A stretch of 7,011 bases of DNA from Planctomycetota bacterium (lineage in GTDB: Bacteria; Planctomycetota; Phycisphaerae; UBA1845). Numbering within the stretch: position 1 is the first letter of the stretch; every line of letters begins with the position of its first letter. Location: positions 1 through 7,011 of the forward strand of contig JADFMZ010000172.1 in the NCBI GenBank assembly GCA_022563615.1. The letters run 5' to 3'. Both the position numbers and the translations under genes were made by a program. Of this stretch, positions 1 through 6,272 are shown piece after piece. Below the pieces are notes generated by a model that saw nothing but the letters and a program-made list of their open reading frames with translations, had not been told where the DNA came from and searched no databases.

Positions 1-99
1 GAGCCAACAAGGGGTGAACTCGGCAGGACAGCAGACGAGTCGAAGCCGGCGCCGGCGCTGGAGGTCGCTGTGTCTACTGCCGCGGTCGCGGAAGAATAG
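1..99 (+). CDS. C-terminal tail of an unidentified protein (5' end outside the window)
   Basis: Frame 1 is open from the window edge to a TAG at 97-99 and encodes 32 residues rich in Ala, Glu, Pro and Val, ending VSTAAVAEE. The mildly acidic, low-complexity composition suits a disordered C-terminal tail. The competing open frame, frame 2, runs to a TGA at 155-157 but encodes an Arg-rich, non-protein-like string; frame 3 stops almost at once. The gap to the next start is 88 bases, so this gene could be the upstream member of the same transcription unit as the HD-GYP-like gene. Nothing in these residues identifies a family, and the coding call rests only on frame and composition. Confidence 0.35.
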   Translation, partial: EPTRGELGRTADESKPAPALEVAVSTAAVAEE

Positions 100-187
100 G
101 ACAGAGCGATACGGGCGCGCCAGCTCAACTGTCGCATCCACATGGGTTTGGTGATGACCCGAGCCGAGGAAATGGAGAGCTGACAAC

Positions 188-1162
188 ATGATGACGAAAG
201 CGACCAAAGAGCGCCACACCTTTGAGATCATGTTGCTGATTGCGACCCTGGGCATGACCGTTCTGCTCTACCGTATGGGTCCGTACAAGATCGTGGTTCT
301 CAACCTCTATTTCCTCCCCATTGTGCTCAGCGGCTATTTCCTGGGTCGAACGAGTGCGGGAATCCTGGCGTTGTTTTGCACGTTGTGCGTAACCCTTGCG
401 ACCACGTGGAACGCAAGCGGATTCGCCTCCTTCAGTTCGCCCGTGATGATGGGTTTGGCGCTGACCGTTTGGGCCGGTGCGTTGGGATTGACCGCGATTC
501 TCGTTGGAACTCTCTGTGACGAACGGGCTGCGAAGGTCAAGGAGCTTCATGAAGCCTACGTCGGTGTCGTGGAGGTGGTCTCGAAGTATTTGCAAAGCGG
601 CAATCCGAAGGTCAAGACACGATCCATTCGCATCGCCGAAATGTGCCAGATGGTCGGGGAGGAAATGAGACTGTCTCGCAGGCAGGTCGATGACATCCGT
701 GTCGGGGCGCTGCTTCACGATCTGGGCAGCGTAGAGATTACCACCAAGGTGATCAGCAAGGCCGTCGACATGCTCGAAACGACCCCGGAAAGACAGGGCC
801 AACAAGGGATCCACACTTTTCTCGGCCTCGATCTGGTCCACTCGCTCGGTTCGGTACTGAACGGCGCTATTCCATTGCTGGGCGGCAAAGACGATGCGGC
901 GGGCGGCTTGATCGACGGGGAAGAGGACGAGGTTTCGGTCGAGGTGCCCCTGGGGGCTCGTATTATCGTCGCGGTTCGAGCTCTCGATGCGCTGACCGCG
1001 GGATCTACCGACGATCCGACCGCCGCCACCGTGCCAATGCAGGCTCTGCGCCGGCTGCGCAAGGAATACTCCGAAGAGGTTGGGGAGGAAGTCCTCGGCG
1101 CGGTAGAGCGGGTGGTCCGCCGAGCAGCGCCGTCCGCCAAGACACGCCCCGCACTGGTGTAA
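188..1162 (+). CDS. Four-helix membrane protein with degenerate HD-GYP-like domain
   Basis: The N-terminal half has four hydrophobic segments at roughly residues 13-30, 35-51, 57-77 and 85-109. The pattern GPYKIVVLNLYFLPIVLSGY resembles the small four-helix sensor module often fused to GGDEF and HD-GYP domains. After a short linker, residues 126-310 follow the HD-GYP fold: the LLHDLG motif with H177/D178, H209 in an HTFLG segment matching the family's HPxxG, and PLGARIIVAV...DALTA at 254-271. Intact HD-GYP proteins hydrolyse cyclic di-GMP. Here the HHExxDGxGYP block is absent, replaced by a Gly/Asp/Glu-rich stretch (about 231-252); the first metal-ligand His aligns with R145; the Lys after HD-G is S181; and the Asp of the usual VAD segment is R264. 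Hydrolysis is therefore unlikely, and a receptor or scaffold role is more plausible. The start at 188 has GGAGAG at 174-179; an in-frame TGA at 155-157 rules out a start further upstream. ATG 191 is an equally possible start. Confidence 0.8.
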   Translation: MMTKATKERHTFEIMLLIATLGMTVLLYRMGPYKIVVLNLYFLPIVLSGYFLGRTSAGILALFCTLCVTLATTWNASGFASFSSPVMMGLALTVWAGALGLTAILVGTLCDERAAKVKELHEAYVGVVEVVSKYLQSGNPKVKTRSIRIAEMCQMVGEEMRLSRRQVDDIRVGALLHDLGSVEITTKVISKAVDMLETTPERQGQQGIHTFLGLDLVHSLGSVLNGAIPLLGGKDDAAGGLIDGEEDEVSVEVPLGARIIVAVRALDALTAGSTDDPTAATVPMQALRRLRKEYSEEVGEEVLGAVERVVRRAAPSAKTRPALV

Positions 1163-1408
1163 CGGATCAAACGGGTAGTGCGGAGAAACGGCGTTGAGGA
1201 CCGGACACGGCATTGAATAAAGACGGGATCGACAACGGCAGCCGATAATCCTCGTGGATTTCGGGGTAACGCAGGGTATCGCAAAGATGATCTTTGCGCT
1301 TCCTTTGCGCTACCCAAGACGGCGGGAAGGACTGAACCCCGCATCCATCCGATACCTAACTTGATGGGAAGCGATGGACTTCCCTTGCGGCCCTAATAGG
1401 GACGGGAC
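1163..1408 (+). promoter_or_regulatory. Structured leader upstream of the TadZ-like gene, possible cis-regulatory RNA
   Basis: This gene-free stretch holds a dense series of inverted repeats: AATCC/GGATT (1247-1251 with 1256-1260), CGCAAAGAT/ATCTTTGCG (1280-1288 with 1290-1298), GGGTAtCGCAAAG with CTTTGCGcTACCC (1274-1286 with 1303-1315, one mismatch), GCGGG/CCCGC (1322-1326 with 1338-1342), GGGAAG/CTTCCC (1366-1371 with 1379-1384) and CCCT/AGGG (1391-1394 with 1398-1401). The last pairing covers the probable ribosome binding site AGGGA at 1398-1402. The second and third stems use the same 5' arm and exclude each other. No T tract follows any stem, so a simple rho-independent terminator is not supported. 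A weak promoter could lie near 1194-1221 (TTGAGG, then AATAAA). The regulatory role is inferred from structure and position only. Confidence 0.4.
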
Positions 1409-2593
1409 ATGAGTAATCTACTTCACGTCTGCATCTACAACACCGAACCTGAGGCTGCGAATGAACTCCGGACCCAGATCAGCGCGCTGAACTTCGTGAG
1501 GGTGGTCGCCGACGTCAATTCGCCGGAAACGCTGGCGGCTGCGCTGGACGAGTCGGGGATCAACCTGTGTTTTTTTCACCTCGACCCCGATCCGGACGAA
1601 GTGGTCCCGGTGATCGACCAGGTATCCACCAGGCATCCAGAGGTGGCCTTGATTGCCATCAGCCATCAGTCGGACCCTCAAGCGATTCTCGCGCCCATAA
1701 GGGCCGGGTGCGATCAGTTCGTTTGCGAACCGATTGACCCGGAAGATCTGGCCAATGCGGTGGCCCGCGTTGCCAGCCGAAGACTTGCCAGCAACACGCG
1801 AAGCAGATGCATCTGCATCGTCGGGCCGAGCGGCGGGTCGGGCACGACGTCCATCGCCTGCAACCTAGCCTTGGAGATCGGCAACCTTGTGGATCGCGAA
1901 TGCGCTCTTGTGGATCTAGACCTTCAGTTCGGCGACGTGGCCAGTAACTTTGATGCGGAGCCTCGGTACAACATCAGCGACCTGGCTGAGGCTTCCGGGC
2001 AGATCGACCGAACCTTGTTGATGTCCACCCTAATGTCGCTCCCCTGCAAGGTGGCGATCCTGTCACGACCGGAAATGATCGAGCAAGAGGCCGCGGTCAC
2101 GCCCGACGTGATCCATCACGTCGTGGACCTGCTCAAGACGATTTACGAAAACGTGGTCATCGATTTGCCGGGCCACTTCGACCAACGCACGATCGCCACG
2201 TTGGCCCAGGCCGATCTGGTCATCGTCATCTGCCAGCTTCTGGTTCCCAGTCTTCGCAATGCCAAACGTTACCACGACGCACTCCAGCGCATGGGTGTGC
2301 CCGATGACCGCATTGAGTTTGTTATTAATCGAAGCGAGGGGCGATCCGGGCGTCTTACCGTCAAGGATCTGGAGGAGATGACCAAGAAACCGGTGTTTGC
2401 CTGCATCCCGAACGATTATCAGTTCGTGGCCCGTTCCATTGACTTCGGGCGCCCGATCGCCGCCTTGGACCGCAACAGTCCGGTTCGAACCGCCATCCGC
2501 GAAATGGCCAGCAAGATCGTTTCCCATCCCCCCGACGTAGAAAAGGCATCGGGTGGCCGCCGCAGCTTCCTCAGCCGCATCCTGTCCAAATAG
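1409..2593 (+). CDS. CpaE/TadZ-family pilus localisation protein (pseudo-receiver plus deviant ParA/MinD ATPase domain)
   Basis: CpaE/TadZ proteins place the Tad (Flp) pilus machinery at a cell site and belong to the ParA/MinD superfamily. Residues 4-125 have the alternating pattern of a response-regulator receiver domain, but the phosphoacceptor position in INLCFFHLD is H57 instead of Asp. Residues 134-375 form the ATPase domain: a P-loop-like GPSGGSGTTS at 139-148, a switch segment ALVDLDLQFGDVA at 166-178, and Walker B VVIDLPG at 249-255 with D252. The superfamily's KGGxGK(T/S) motif reads SGGSGTT here, so both lysines are replaced, which is common in CpaE-type proteins. The length of 394 residues is normal for the family. 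The ATG at 1409 follows AGGGA at 1398-1402. No secretin, cpaF/tadA or tadB/C gene is in the window, and the next gene downstream is convergent, so this copy is either the end of a unit or an orphan. MinD- or FlhG-like alternatives fit less well because of the pseudo-receiver. Confidence 0.85.
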   Translation: MSNLLHVCIYNTEPEAANELRTQISALNFVRVVADVNSPETLAAALDESGINLCFFHLDPDPDEVVPVIDQVSTRHPEVALIAISHQSDPQAILAPIRAGCDQFVCEPIDPEDLANAVARVASRRLASNTRSRCICIVGPSGGSGTTSIACNLALEIGNLVDRECALVDLDLQFGDVASNFDAEPRYNISDLAEASGQIDRTLLMSTLMSLPCKVAILSRPEMIEQEAAVTPDVIHHVVDLLKTIYENVVIDLPGHFDQRTIATLAQADLVIVICQLLVPSLRNAKRYHDALQRMGVPDDRIEFVINRSEGRSGRLTVKDLEEMTKKPVFACIPNDYQFVARSIDFGRPIAALDRNSPVRTAIREMASKIVSHPPDVEKASGGRRSFLSRILSK

Positions 2594-2662
2594 CCCCTCT
2601 GCCGCTGGCAAACCGGCGCTCGCCGACGCCTCCTGATCGAAGCTTTCCCGCCCCTTGGTACG

Positions 2663-3175
2663 CTACGGAGAAACCACTTCGGTTGTCGTGGGTTCGGGGC
2701 GATCCACGGCGGTGGAGTGTGCTCCACGCACTTGCGACAGGAGCCCTGAAAGAAGAATGATTACGGCTGCAAGGGCGAGCAGGACGTTGAGCCACGTTCG
2801 TTCGTTCCGGCGAAGCTTTGCGAAAGCCGGGCTTTTTCCGACCAGGGCGGACGCGATCATGAACACACCGAACGCCGCCAGAAGCTTCATGCCGAAGATG
2901 GGGTGATAGGGGATGGCGTCAATCTTGGGCGGTACGGCCAGGATGATGAAGTTGATCGTTCCCGTGACCAGCAGCAAAGCGATCCCGGCGCGGACTATGT
3001 GCGCCCAACGTTTCCGAACGGCTTCTCGCAGACGTTGATGCGGCTCCTCTTCCAACGCCTGTTTGGCGCCGGGAAGCAGCGCAAAGCGAAGGAATGCCGC
3101 GCCGCCGATGGTCACGATGACGGCTGCAATGTGGAGCGACCTTGAAATCCACAGAAGGATGTTGATGTTTTCCAT
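2663..3175 (-). CDS. CopD-like four-helix integral membrane protein
   Basis: The 170-residue product has four predicted membrane helices at about residues 6-34, 60-81, 94-114 and 127-147, and a hydrophilic C-terminal tail from 150 rich in Thr, Glu and Pro. The opening pattern RSLHIAAVIVTIGGAAFLRF with H15, together with H59 and the GMKLLAAFGVF segment with K97, resembles the CopD and related small membrane-protein families, in which conserved His residues are thought to bind copper or haem. No soluble catalytic domain is present. A CGGAG complement at 3186-3190 lies ten bases before the ATG, a slightly long but workable spacing. The gene is convergent with the TadZ-like gene (69-base gap) and lies 147 bases downstream of the ACT gene on the same strand, so the two could be co-transcribed. 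The family match is by pattern and the exact substrate is unknown; HemJ was considered, but its signature is not seen. Confidence 0.65.
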   Translation of the reverse strand: MENINILLWISRSLHIAAVIVTIGGAAFLRFALLPGAKQALEEEPHQRLREAVRKRWAHIVRAGIALLLVTGTINFIILAVPPKIDAIPYHPIFGMKLLAAFGVFMIASALVGKSPAFAKLRRNERTWLNVLLALAAVIILLSGLLSQVRGAHSTAVDRPEPTTTEVVSP

Positions 3176-3322
3176 ATTGCGAAAACTCCGGTTCGCACGT
3201 CGATCGCCGGGCGCGACGTGTCGCGTATCATCCTATGAGGGATCATGGGTCTCTGCCAGCGATGGCAATGCCCGCCCGGGAGGTCGGAGCGGCTGTCCGT
3301 CCCGTAGGACGCGCGCGGTCGC

Positions 3323-3805
3323 TCAGTCGTAGCGCACGTCGCGAAGGTCGGCGTGGTCGAGCAATTCAAAACCTCGCTCGCGGAGAATGCGAATGGCCTC
3401 CTCCATGTTGTCGGATACGACCGCAATGGCGGCAGAGCCTCCGGGATGAACCAGCAAGGGGTAGGTGTAGTGAATGTTGATCTCGGCGGTCAGCAGCGCG
3501 GCCCAGGTGTGCAACAAGGCACGCTTCCCGTGCGGCAAGCGCACGACAATCAGTTCCGCTTCGCTGACCTGAAACCGGGCGTCGGTGAGCACCTCGTAGG
3601 CCCGGTCCGGGTCATCCAGAATCATGCGACAAATTGCGCAGTCCACGGAGTAGACAACCGAGACCGCAACGATGCGGATGTCGGTCTGGTCGAACAAGCG
3701 AGTCAAACGCAGAAGCTGCCCGACTCGGTTTTCGATGAAGACGGACTGCTGCCGCACGGTGGGAAACCCTTGGGCTTTGGCGGTCTCAAACGGTTCAATG
3801 GCCAT
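3323..3805 (-). CDS. Tandem ACT-domain protein, probable amino-acid-binding regulator
   Basis: The 160-residue product consists of two ACT domains and little else. The first spans about residues 18-88, beginning RQQSVFIENRVGQLLRL, the classic ACT strand-helix entry with Gly at the ligand-binding turn (G29), then DIRIVAVSVV and the DDPDRAYEVL helix. The second spans about 92-150 (LLTAEINIHYTYPL, IAVVSDNMEEAIRIL). ACT pairs bind amino acids and control metabolic enzymes; short stand-alone tandem-ACT proteins are widespread and mostly of unknown partner. No enzyme domain is attached and no amino-acid biosynthesis gene is adjacent, so the ligand cannot be named. The start at 3805 is fixed on the upstream side by an in-frame TGA four codons before it; the ribosome binding site (GAGAA complement at 3812-3816) is weak. 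The gene is divergent from dnaK. Confidence 0.8.
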   Translation of the reverse strand: MAIEPFETAKAQGFPTVRQQSVFIENRVGQLLRLTRLFDQTDIRIVAVSVVYSVDCAICRMILDDPDRAYEVLTDARFQVSEAELIVVRLPHGKRALLHTWAALLTAEINIHYTYPLLVHPGGSAAIAVVSDNMEEAIRILRERGFELLDHADLRDVRYD

Positions 3806-3906
3806 ACGGCGTTCTCATTTATGGTGTATCGCCATTTCGGGGAAATCTTCCGGAAAAAACGGTCGTTGGACCGCTACAGAAAAACAAAGCTTGCTCTTAG
3901 CCCGCC

Positions 3907-3934
3907 AGTGTAGCCTCCGCTCCAACCATCCCAA
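3907..3934 (-). promoter_or_regulatory. Candidate promoter of the ACT-domain gene
   Basis: On the - strand, TTGGGA (3934-3929) and TACACT (3912-3907) are separated by 16 bases. Each matches the sigma-70 consensus at four of six positions. The pair lies about 100 bases upstream of the ACT-domain start, in the divergent gap with dnaK. This is a pattern match only. Confidence 0.22.
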
Positions 3935-4034
3935 GCTTTTTTTTGACCCAATTCTCGTTGGCTTCCGGATGTGCCAATTTCGCAGGCTGACCCTCTGCCA
4001 GGATGGCAGTGTAACGCGGACCCATCCAAGGTTG

Positions 4035-4061
4035 CTATTGTTATCTATGCGAAAACAATAG
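4035..4061. promoter_or_regulatory. Perfect 8-bp dyad upstream of dnaK, possible operator
   Basis: CTATTGTT (4035-4042) and AACAATAG (4054-4061) are exact reverse complements separated by 11 bases, in an A+T-rich patch of otherwise G+C-rich DNA, 123 bases before the dnaK start. The layout recalls the CIRCE element of HrcA-controlled heat-shock genes (9-bp arms, 9-base gap), but the arm sequence differs from the CIRCE TTAGCACTC/GAGTGCTAA arms. It could be the operator of another repressor; no T run follows, so it is not a typical terminator. A possible promoter overlaps it (TTGTTA at 4039-4044, TTTATG at 4062-4067, 17-base spacer), with a poor -10. Confidence 0.35.
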
Positions 4062-4184
4062 TTTATGAGCCTTACGGACCTCAATGAAGCTGGCATGTAA
4101 GATGCCCCTCTTCTCGTCTGGCGCGTCCAGGGCGCGCGACTCCGTGTCCGGCGGGGTTCTGACCACAGAGATAAGGAGAACACC

Positions 4185-6107
4185 GTGTCGAAAATTATTG
4201 GCATCGACCTGGGAACGACGAACTCGGTTGTAGCTGTTGTAGAGGGTGATACGCCCAAGGTGTTGACCAACGCCCAGGGCTCGCGATTGACGCCGTCCGT
4301 CGTTGCGTTCACCGACAAGGGGGATCGCCTCGTTGGGCAGATCGCCCGCCACCAACAGATCACCAATCCTCAGAATACGATCTTCTCGATCAAACGTTTC
4401 ATGGGCCGACGGCATAACGAAGTCAGCACGGAGGAAAAGACGGTTCCCTACCCGGTCGTCGGCGGCCCCGAGGAACTCGTTAAGGTCGACATCCGCAATA
4501 AACAGTACACACCCCCGGAAATCAGCGCGATGGTTCTTCAAGACTTGAAGAAAACCGCGGAGGAGTATCTCGGGCAGCCTGTGGATCGTGCGGTCATCAC
4601 GGTGCCGGCCTACTTCAATGATTCCCAGCGGAAGGCGACCAAGGATGCGGGAGAGATCGCCGGGCTGACCGTCGAACGGATCATTAATGAGCCGACGGCG
4701 GCTGCCCTGGCGTACGGTCTGGACAAGACCAAGGAACAGACCATCGCCGTGTTCGATCTGGGGGGCGGCACGTTTGATATCTCGATTCTCGAAATCGACC
4801 CGGAGATCGGCACGTTCGAAGTCAAGGCGACCAGCGGCGACGGCCACCTCGGCGGCGACGACTATGACAAAGTGCTCGTTGACCATCTGGCTGAATCCTT
4901 CCGAAAGCAGGAAGGGGTCGAGTTGCGCGAGGATCCGATGGCCCTCCAGCGCCTCAAGGAAGCTGCGGAAAAGGCCAAGTGTGAACTCTCCTCGCTCGTG
5001 GAATCCTCCATCAACCTGCCCTACATCACCGCCACCGACTCGGGACCGAAGCACTTGCAGATTACCGTCACGCGGAGTCAGTTCGAGCAGATGACGAAGC
5101 ATTTGACGGAGCGCTGCCGCAAGCCGGTGATGGAAGCGATGGAAAGCGCCAAAATGACCGCCAAGGACATCGACGAGGTGGTCCTGGTCGGCGGGTCGAC
5201 GCGGATGCCGGCCGTCCAGGCGCTGTGCAAGGATATTTTCAGGCGCGAGCCCAACAGGAGCGTCAACCCCGACGAGGTCGTGGCGATCGGCGCCGCGGTT
5301 CAGGGCGCGATTCTGGCAGGGGATCGGGATGACATCGTCCTGCTGGACGTAACGCCTTTGACCCTCGGCGTCGAAACGCTGGGCGGCGTGATGACACTCT
5401 TGATCGAAGCCAACACGACCATCCCCACGTCCAAGACCGAGACGTTCTCAACGGCGGCGGACAGCCAGACTGAAGTGACGATCCACGTGCTGCAAGGGAA
5501 CCGTCCGATGGCGGTGGACAACCGCACGCTGGGTCGATTCAACCTAACCGGGATCGCCCCGGCGCCGCGAGGCATTCCCCAGGTTGACGTCACGTTCGAC
5601 ATCGACCGGAACGGCATCCTGAGTGTTTCCGCGAAAGACAAAGCCACCGGCAAGGAGCAGTCGATCCGAATCGAAGGCAGCGACGGCCTGTCGAAAGAAG
5701 AGGTGGAGCGGATGAAGAAGGATGCCGAGACGCACGTCGCGGAGGATCTCAAGAAGGCTGAACTCGTCAAGCTGCGCAACGAGGCTGAAAACGCCGGCTT
5801 CCAGATGGAACAGCAGCTCAAAGATCACGGGGAGAAGATCCCGTCTGATGAGCGCGCCAAAGTCGAGGCCTCCATCAATCATTTGCGCGAAGTGCTTAAG
5901 TCGGACGACGCGGATGCCATCCGGAAAGCTCACGAGCAACTCATGGTCGACGCCCAGGCGATCGGGAAAATCGTTTACGAACAGGTTGCCCAGCAGCAGG
6001 CCACCGAAGCCCCTGCCCCCTCCTCGAACGGCGGCGCCGACGAAACGGACAAAGACAAGGAAGAAGCCGTTATCGACGCCGAATTTGAGGTGAAGGATTC
6101 AAAGTAG
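4185..6107 (+). CDS. dnaK: Molecular chaperone DnaK (Hsp70)
   Basis: DnaK is the cytoplasmic ATP-driven chaperone that binds exposed hydrophobic peptides and works with DnaJ and GrpE. The 640-residue length is typical. The ATPase domain (1-382) has the phosphate-1 loop IDLGTTNS (7-14), the catalytic-type lysine K70 in SIKRFMG, PAYFNDSQRKATKDAG (141-156), NEPTAAALAYG (168-178), the phosphate-2 loop DLGGGTFDIS (191-200) and the adenosine motif VGGSTRMP (335-342). The conserved linker VLLDVTPLTLG follows at 385-395, then the beta-sandwich substrate domain (about 396-505) and the helical lid (about 506-605). A disordered tail ends in EEAVIDAEFEVKDSK, like many bacterial DnaKs. The start is GTG at 4185, supported by AAGGAG at 4173-4178 with six-base spacing and by the N-terminus SKIIGIDLGTTNS. 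grpE and dnaJ are not in the window. No CIRCE site is seen; the 4035-4061 dyad is the best operator candidate. Confidence 0.98.
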   Translation: MSKIIGIDLGTTNSVVAVVEGDTPKVLTNAQGSRLTPSVVAFTDKGDRLVGQIARHQQITNPQNTIFSIKRFMGRRHNEVSTEEKTVPYPVVGGPEELVKVDIRNKQYTPPEISAMVLQDLKKTAEEYLGQPVDRAVITVPAYFNDSQRKATKDAGEIAGLTVERIINEPTAAALAYGLDKTKEQTIAVFDLGGGTFDISILEIDPEIGTFEVKATSGDGHLGGDDYDKVLVDHLAESFRKQEGVELREDPMALQRLKEAAEKAKCELSSLVESSINLPYITATDSGPKHLQITVTRSQFEQMTKHLTERCRKPVMEAMESAKMTAKDIDEVVLVGGSTRMPAVQALCKDIFRREPNRSVNPDEVVAIGAAVQGAILAGDRDDIVLLDVTPLTLGVETLGGVMTLLIEANTTIPTSKTETFSTAADSQTEVTIHVLQGNRPMAVDNRTLGRFNLTGIAPAPRGIPQVDVTFDIDRNGILSVSAKDKATGKEQSIRIEGSDGLSKEEVERMKKDAETHVAEDLKKAELVKLRNEAENAGFQMEQQLKDHGEKIPSDERAKVEASINHLREVLKSDDADAIRKAHEQLMVDAQAIGKIVYEQVAQQQATEAPAPSSNGGADETDKDKEEAVIDAEFEVKDSK

Positions 6108-6137
6108 CCTCGGCGAGTGTCGAATTGCCAATGAAAA

Positions 6138-6173
6138 ACCGGCGGGGCGTCGCTTCCCTCAGGATTGGCCGGT
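6138..6173. terminator. Inverted repeat between dnaK and the tRNA gene, weak terminator candidate
   Basis: ACCGGC (6138-6143) pairs with GCCGGT (6168-6173) around a 24-base loop in which GGG and CCC can also pair. On the + strand no T tract follows. On the - strand the stem is followed by a T run (complement of the A run at 6134-6138), so it would better stop leftward transcription. It lies 31 bases after the dnaK stop and its 3' arm falls within the spacer of the tRNA promoter. Confidence 0.3.
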
Positions 6174-6182
6174 CGCTATTAT
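6154..6182 (+). promoter_or_regulatory. Probable promoter of the tRNA gene
   Basis: TATTAT at 6177-6182 matches the -10 consensus at five of six positions and ends 16 bases before the mature tRNA 5' end, the expected distance for a short 5' leader. The -35 hexamer 17 bases upstream, TTCCCT at 6154-6159, is weak. Confidence 0.45.
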
Positions 6183-6198
6183 GCAATCGCTAATCTCC

Positions 6199-6272
6199 GG
6201 CGGCGTAGCTCAGCTGGTTAGAGCGTGGGCTTCATAATCCCGAGGTCGCAGGTTCGAGTCCTGCCGCCGCTA
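6199..6272 (+). tRNA. tRNA with CAT anticodon, probably elongator tRNA-Met (tRNA-Ile2 possible)
   Basis: The 74-base gene folds as a cloverleaf. The acceptor stem is GGCGGCG (6199-6205) with CGCCGCT (6265-6271), ending in a G-U pair; the discriminator is A6272. The D stem is GCTC/GAGC around AGCTGGTTA-type loop bases. The anticodon arm is TGGGC-TTCATAA-TCCCG with CAT at 6233-6235; the variable loop is AGGTC; the T arm is GCAGG-TTCGAGT-CCTGC. CCA is not encoded, so it must be added by the CCA-adding enzyme. The top acceptor pair is not the C-A mismatch of an initiator tRNA, so initiator Met is unlikely. CAT is also the gene-level anticodon of the lysidine-modified tRNA-Ile2, which sequence alone does not fully exclude. 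The 31-39 pair in the anticodon stem is C-U, a mismatch. Confidence 0.95.

Noticed and set aside
142..183. 13-codon open frame (ATG 142, TGA 181-183) ending five bases before the HD-GYP-like start
   Set aside because: It could be a coupled leader peptide, but it lacks a clear ribosome binding site and such short frames arise often by chance.
125..1213. 362-codon open frame on the - strand, longer than the + strand gene it overlaps
   Set aside because: Its product is rich in His, Arg and Gln with no recognisable domain, while the + strand frame shows clear membrane helices and HD-GYP motifs. It is an antisense shadow typical of G+C-rich genes.
1240..1400. Cyclic-di-GMP-I (GEMM) riboswitch in the leader of the TadZ-like gene
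   Set aside because: The gene context and a GCAAAG string made it attractive, but the conserved core strings and the two-stem arrangement with a tetraloop receptor are not found in order.
2611..2630. Short hairpin CGGC-GCTC-GCCG between the TadZ-like and CopD-like genes as a terminator
   Set aside because: The stem is only four pairs and no T run follows on either strand.
3353..3913. 186-codon open frame on the + strand across the ACT gene
   Set aside because: It is the complement of the tandem-ACT coding frame; the product (Asn/Gly/Gln-rich) has no family resemblance, whereas the - strand frame has two ACT domains.
4173..4190. CIRCE operator or sigma-32 promoter for dnaK
   Set aside because: No TTAGCACTC/GAGTGCTAA arms occur in 3806-4184, and the closest -10-like string (GCCCCTCTT near 4104) has no matching -35.
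4041..5102. 353-codon open frame on the - strand, antisense to dnaK
   Set aside because: This is the well-known antisense dnaK frame sometimes mislabelled as NAD-specific glutamate dehydrogenase. It mirrors conserved DnaK codons and has no dehydrogenase motifs.
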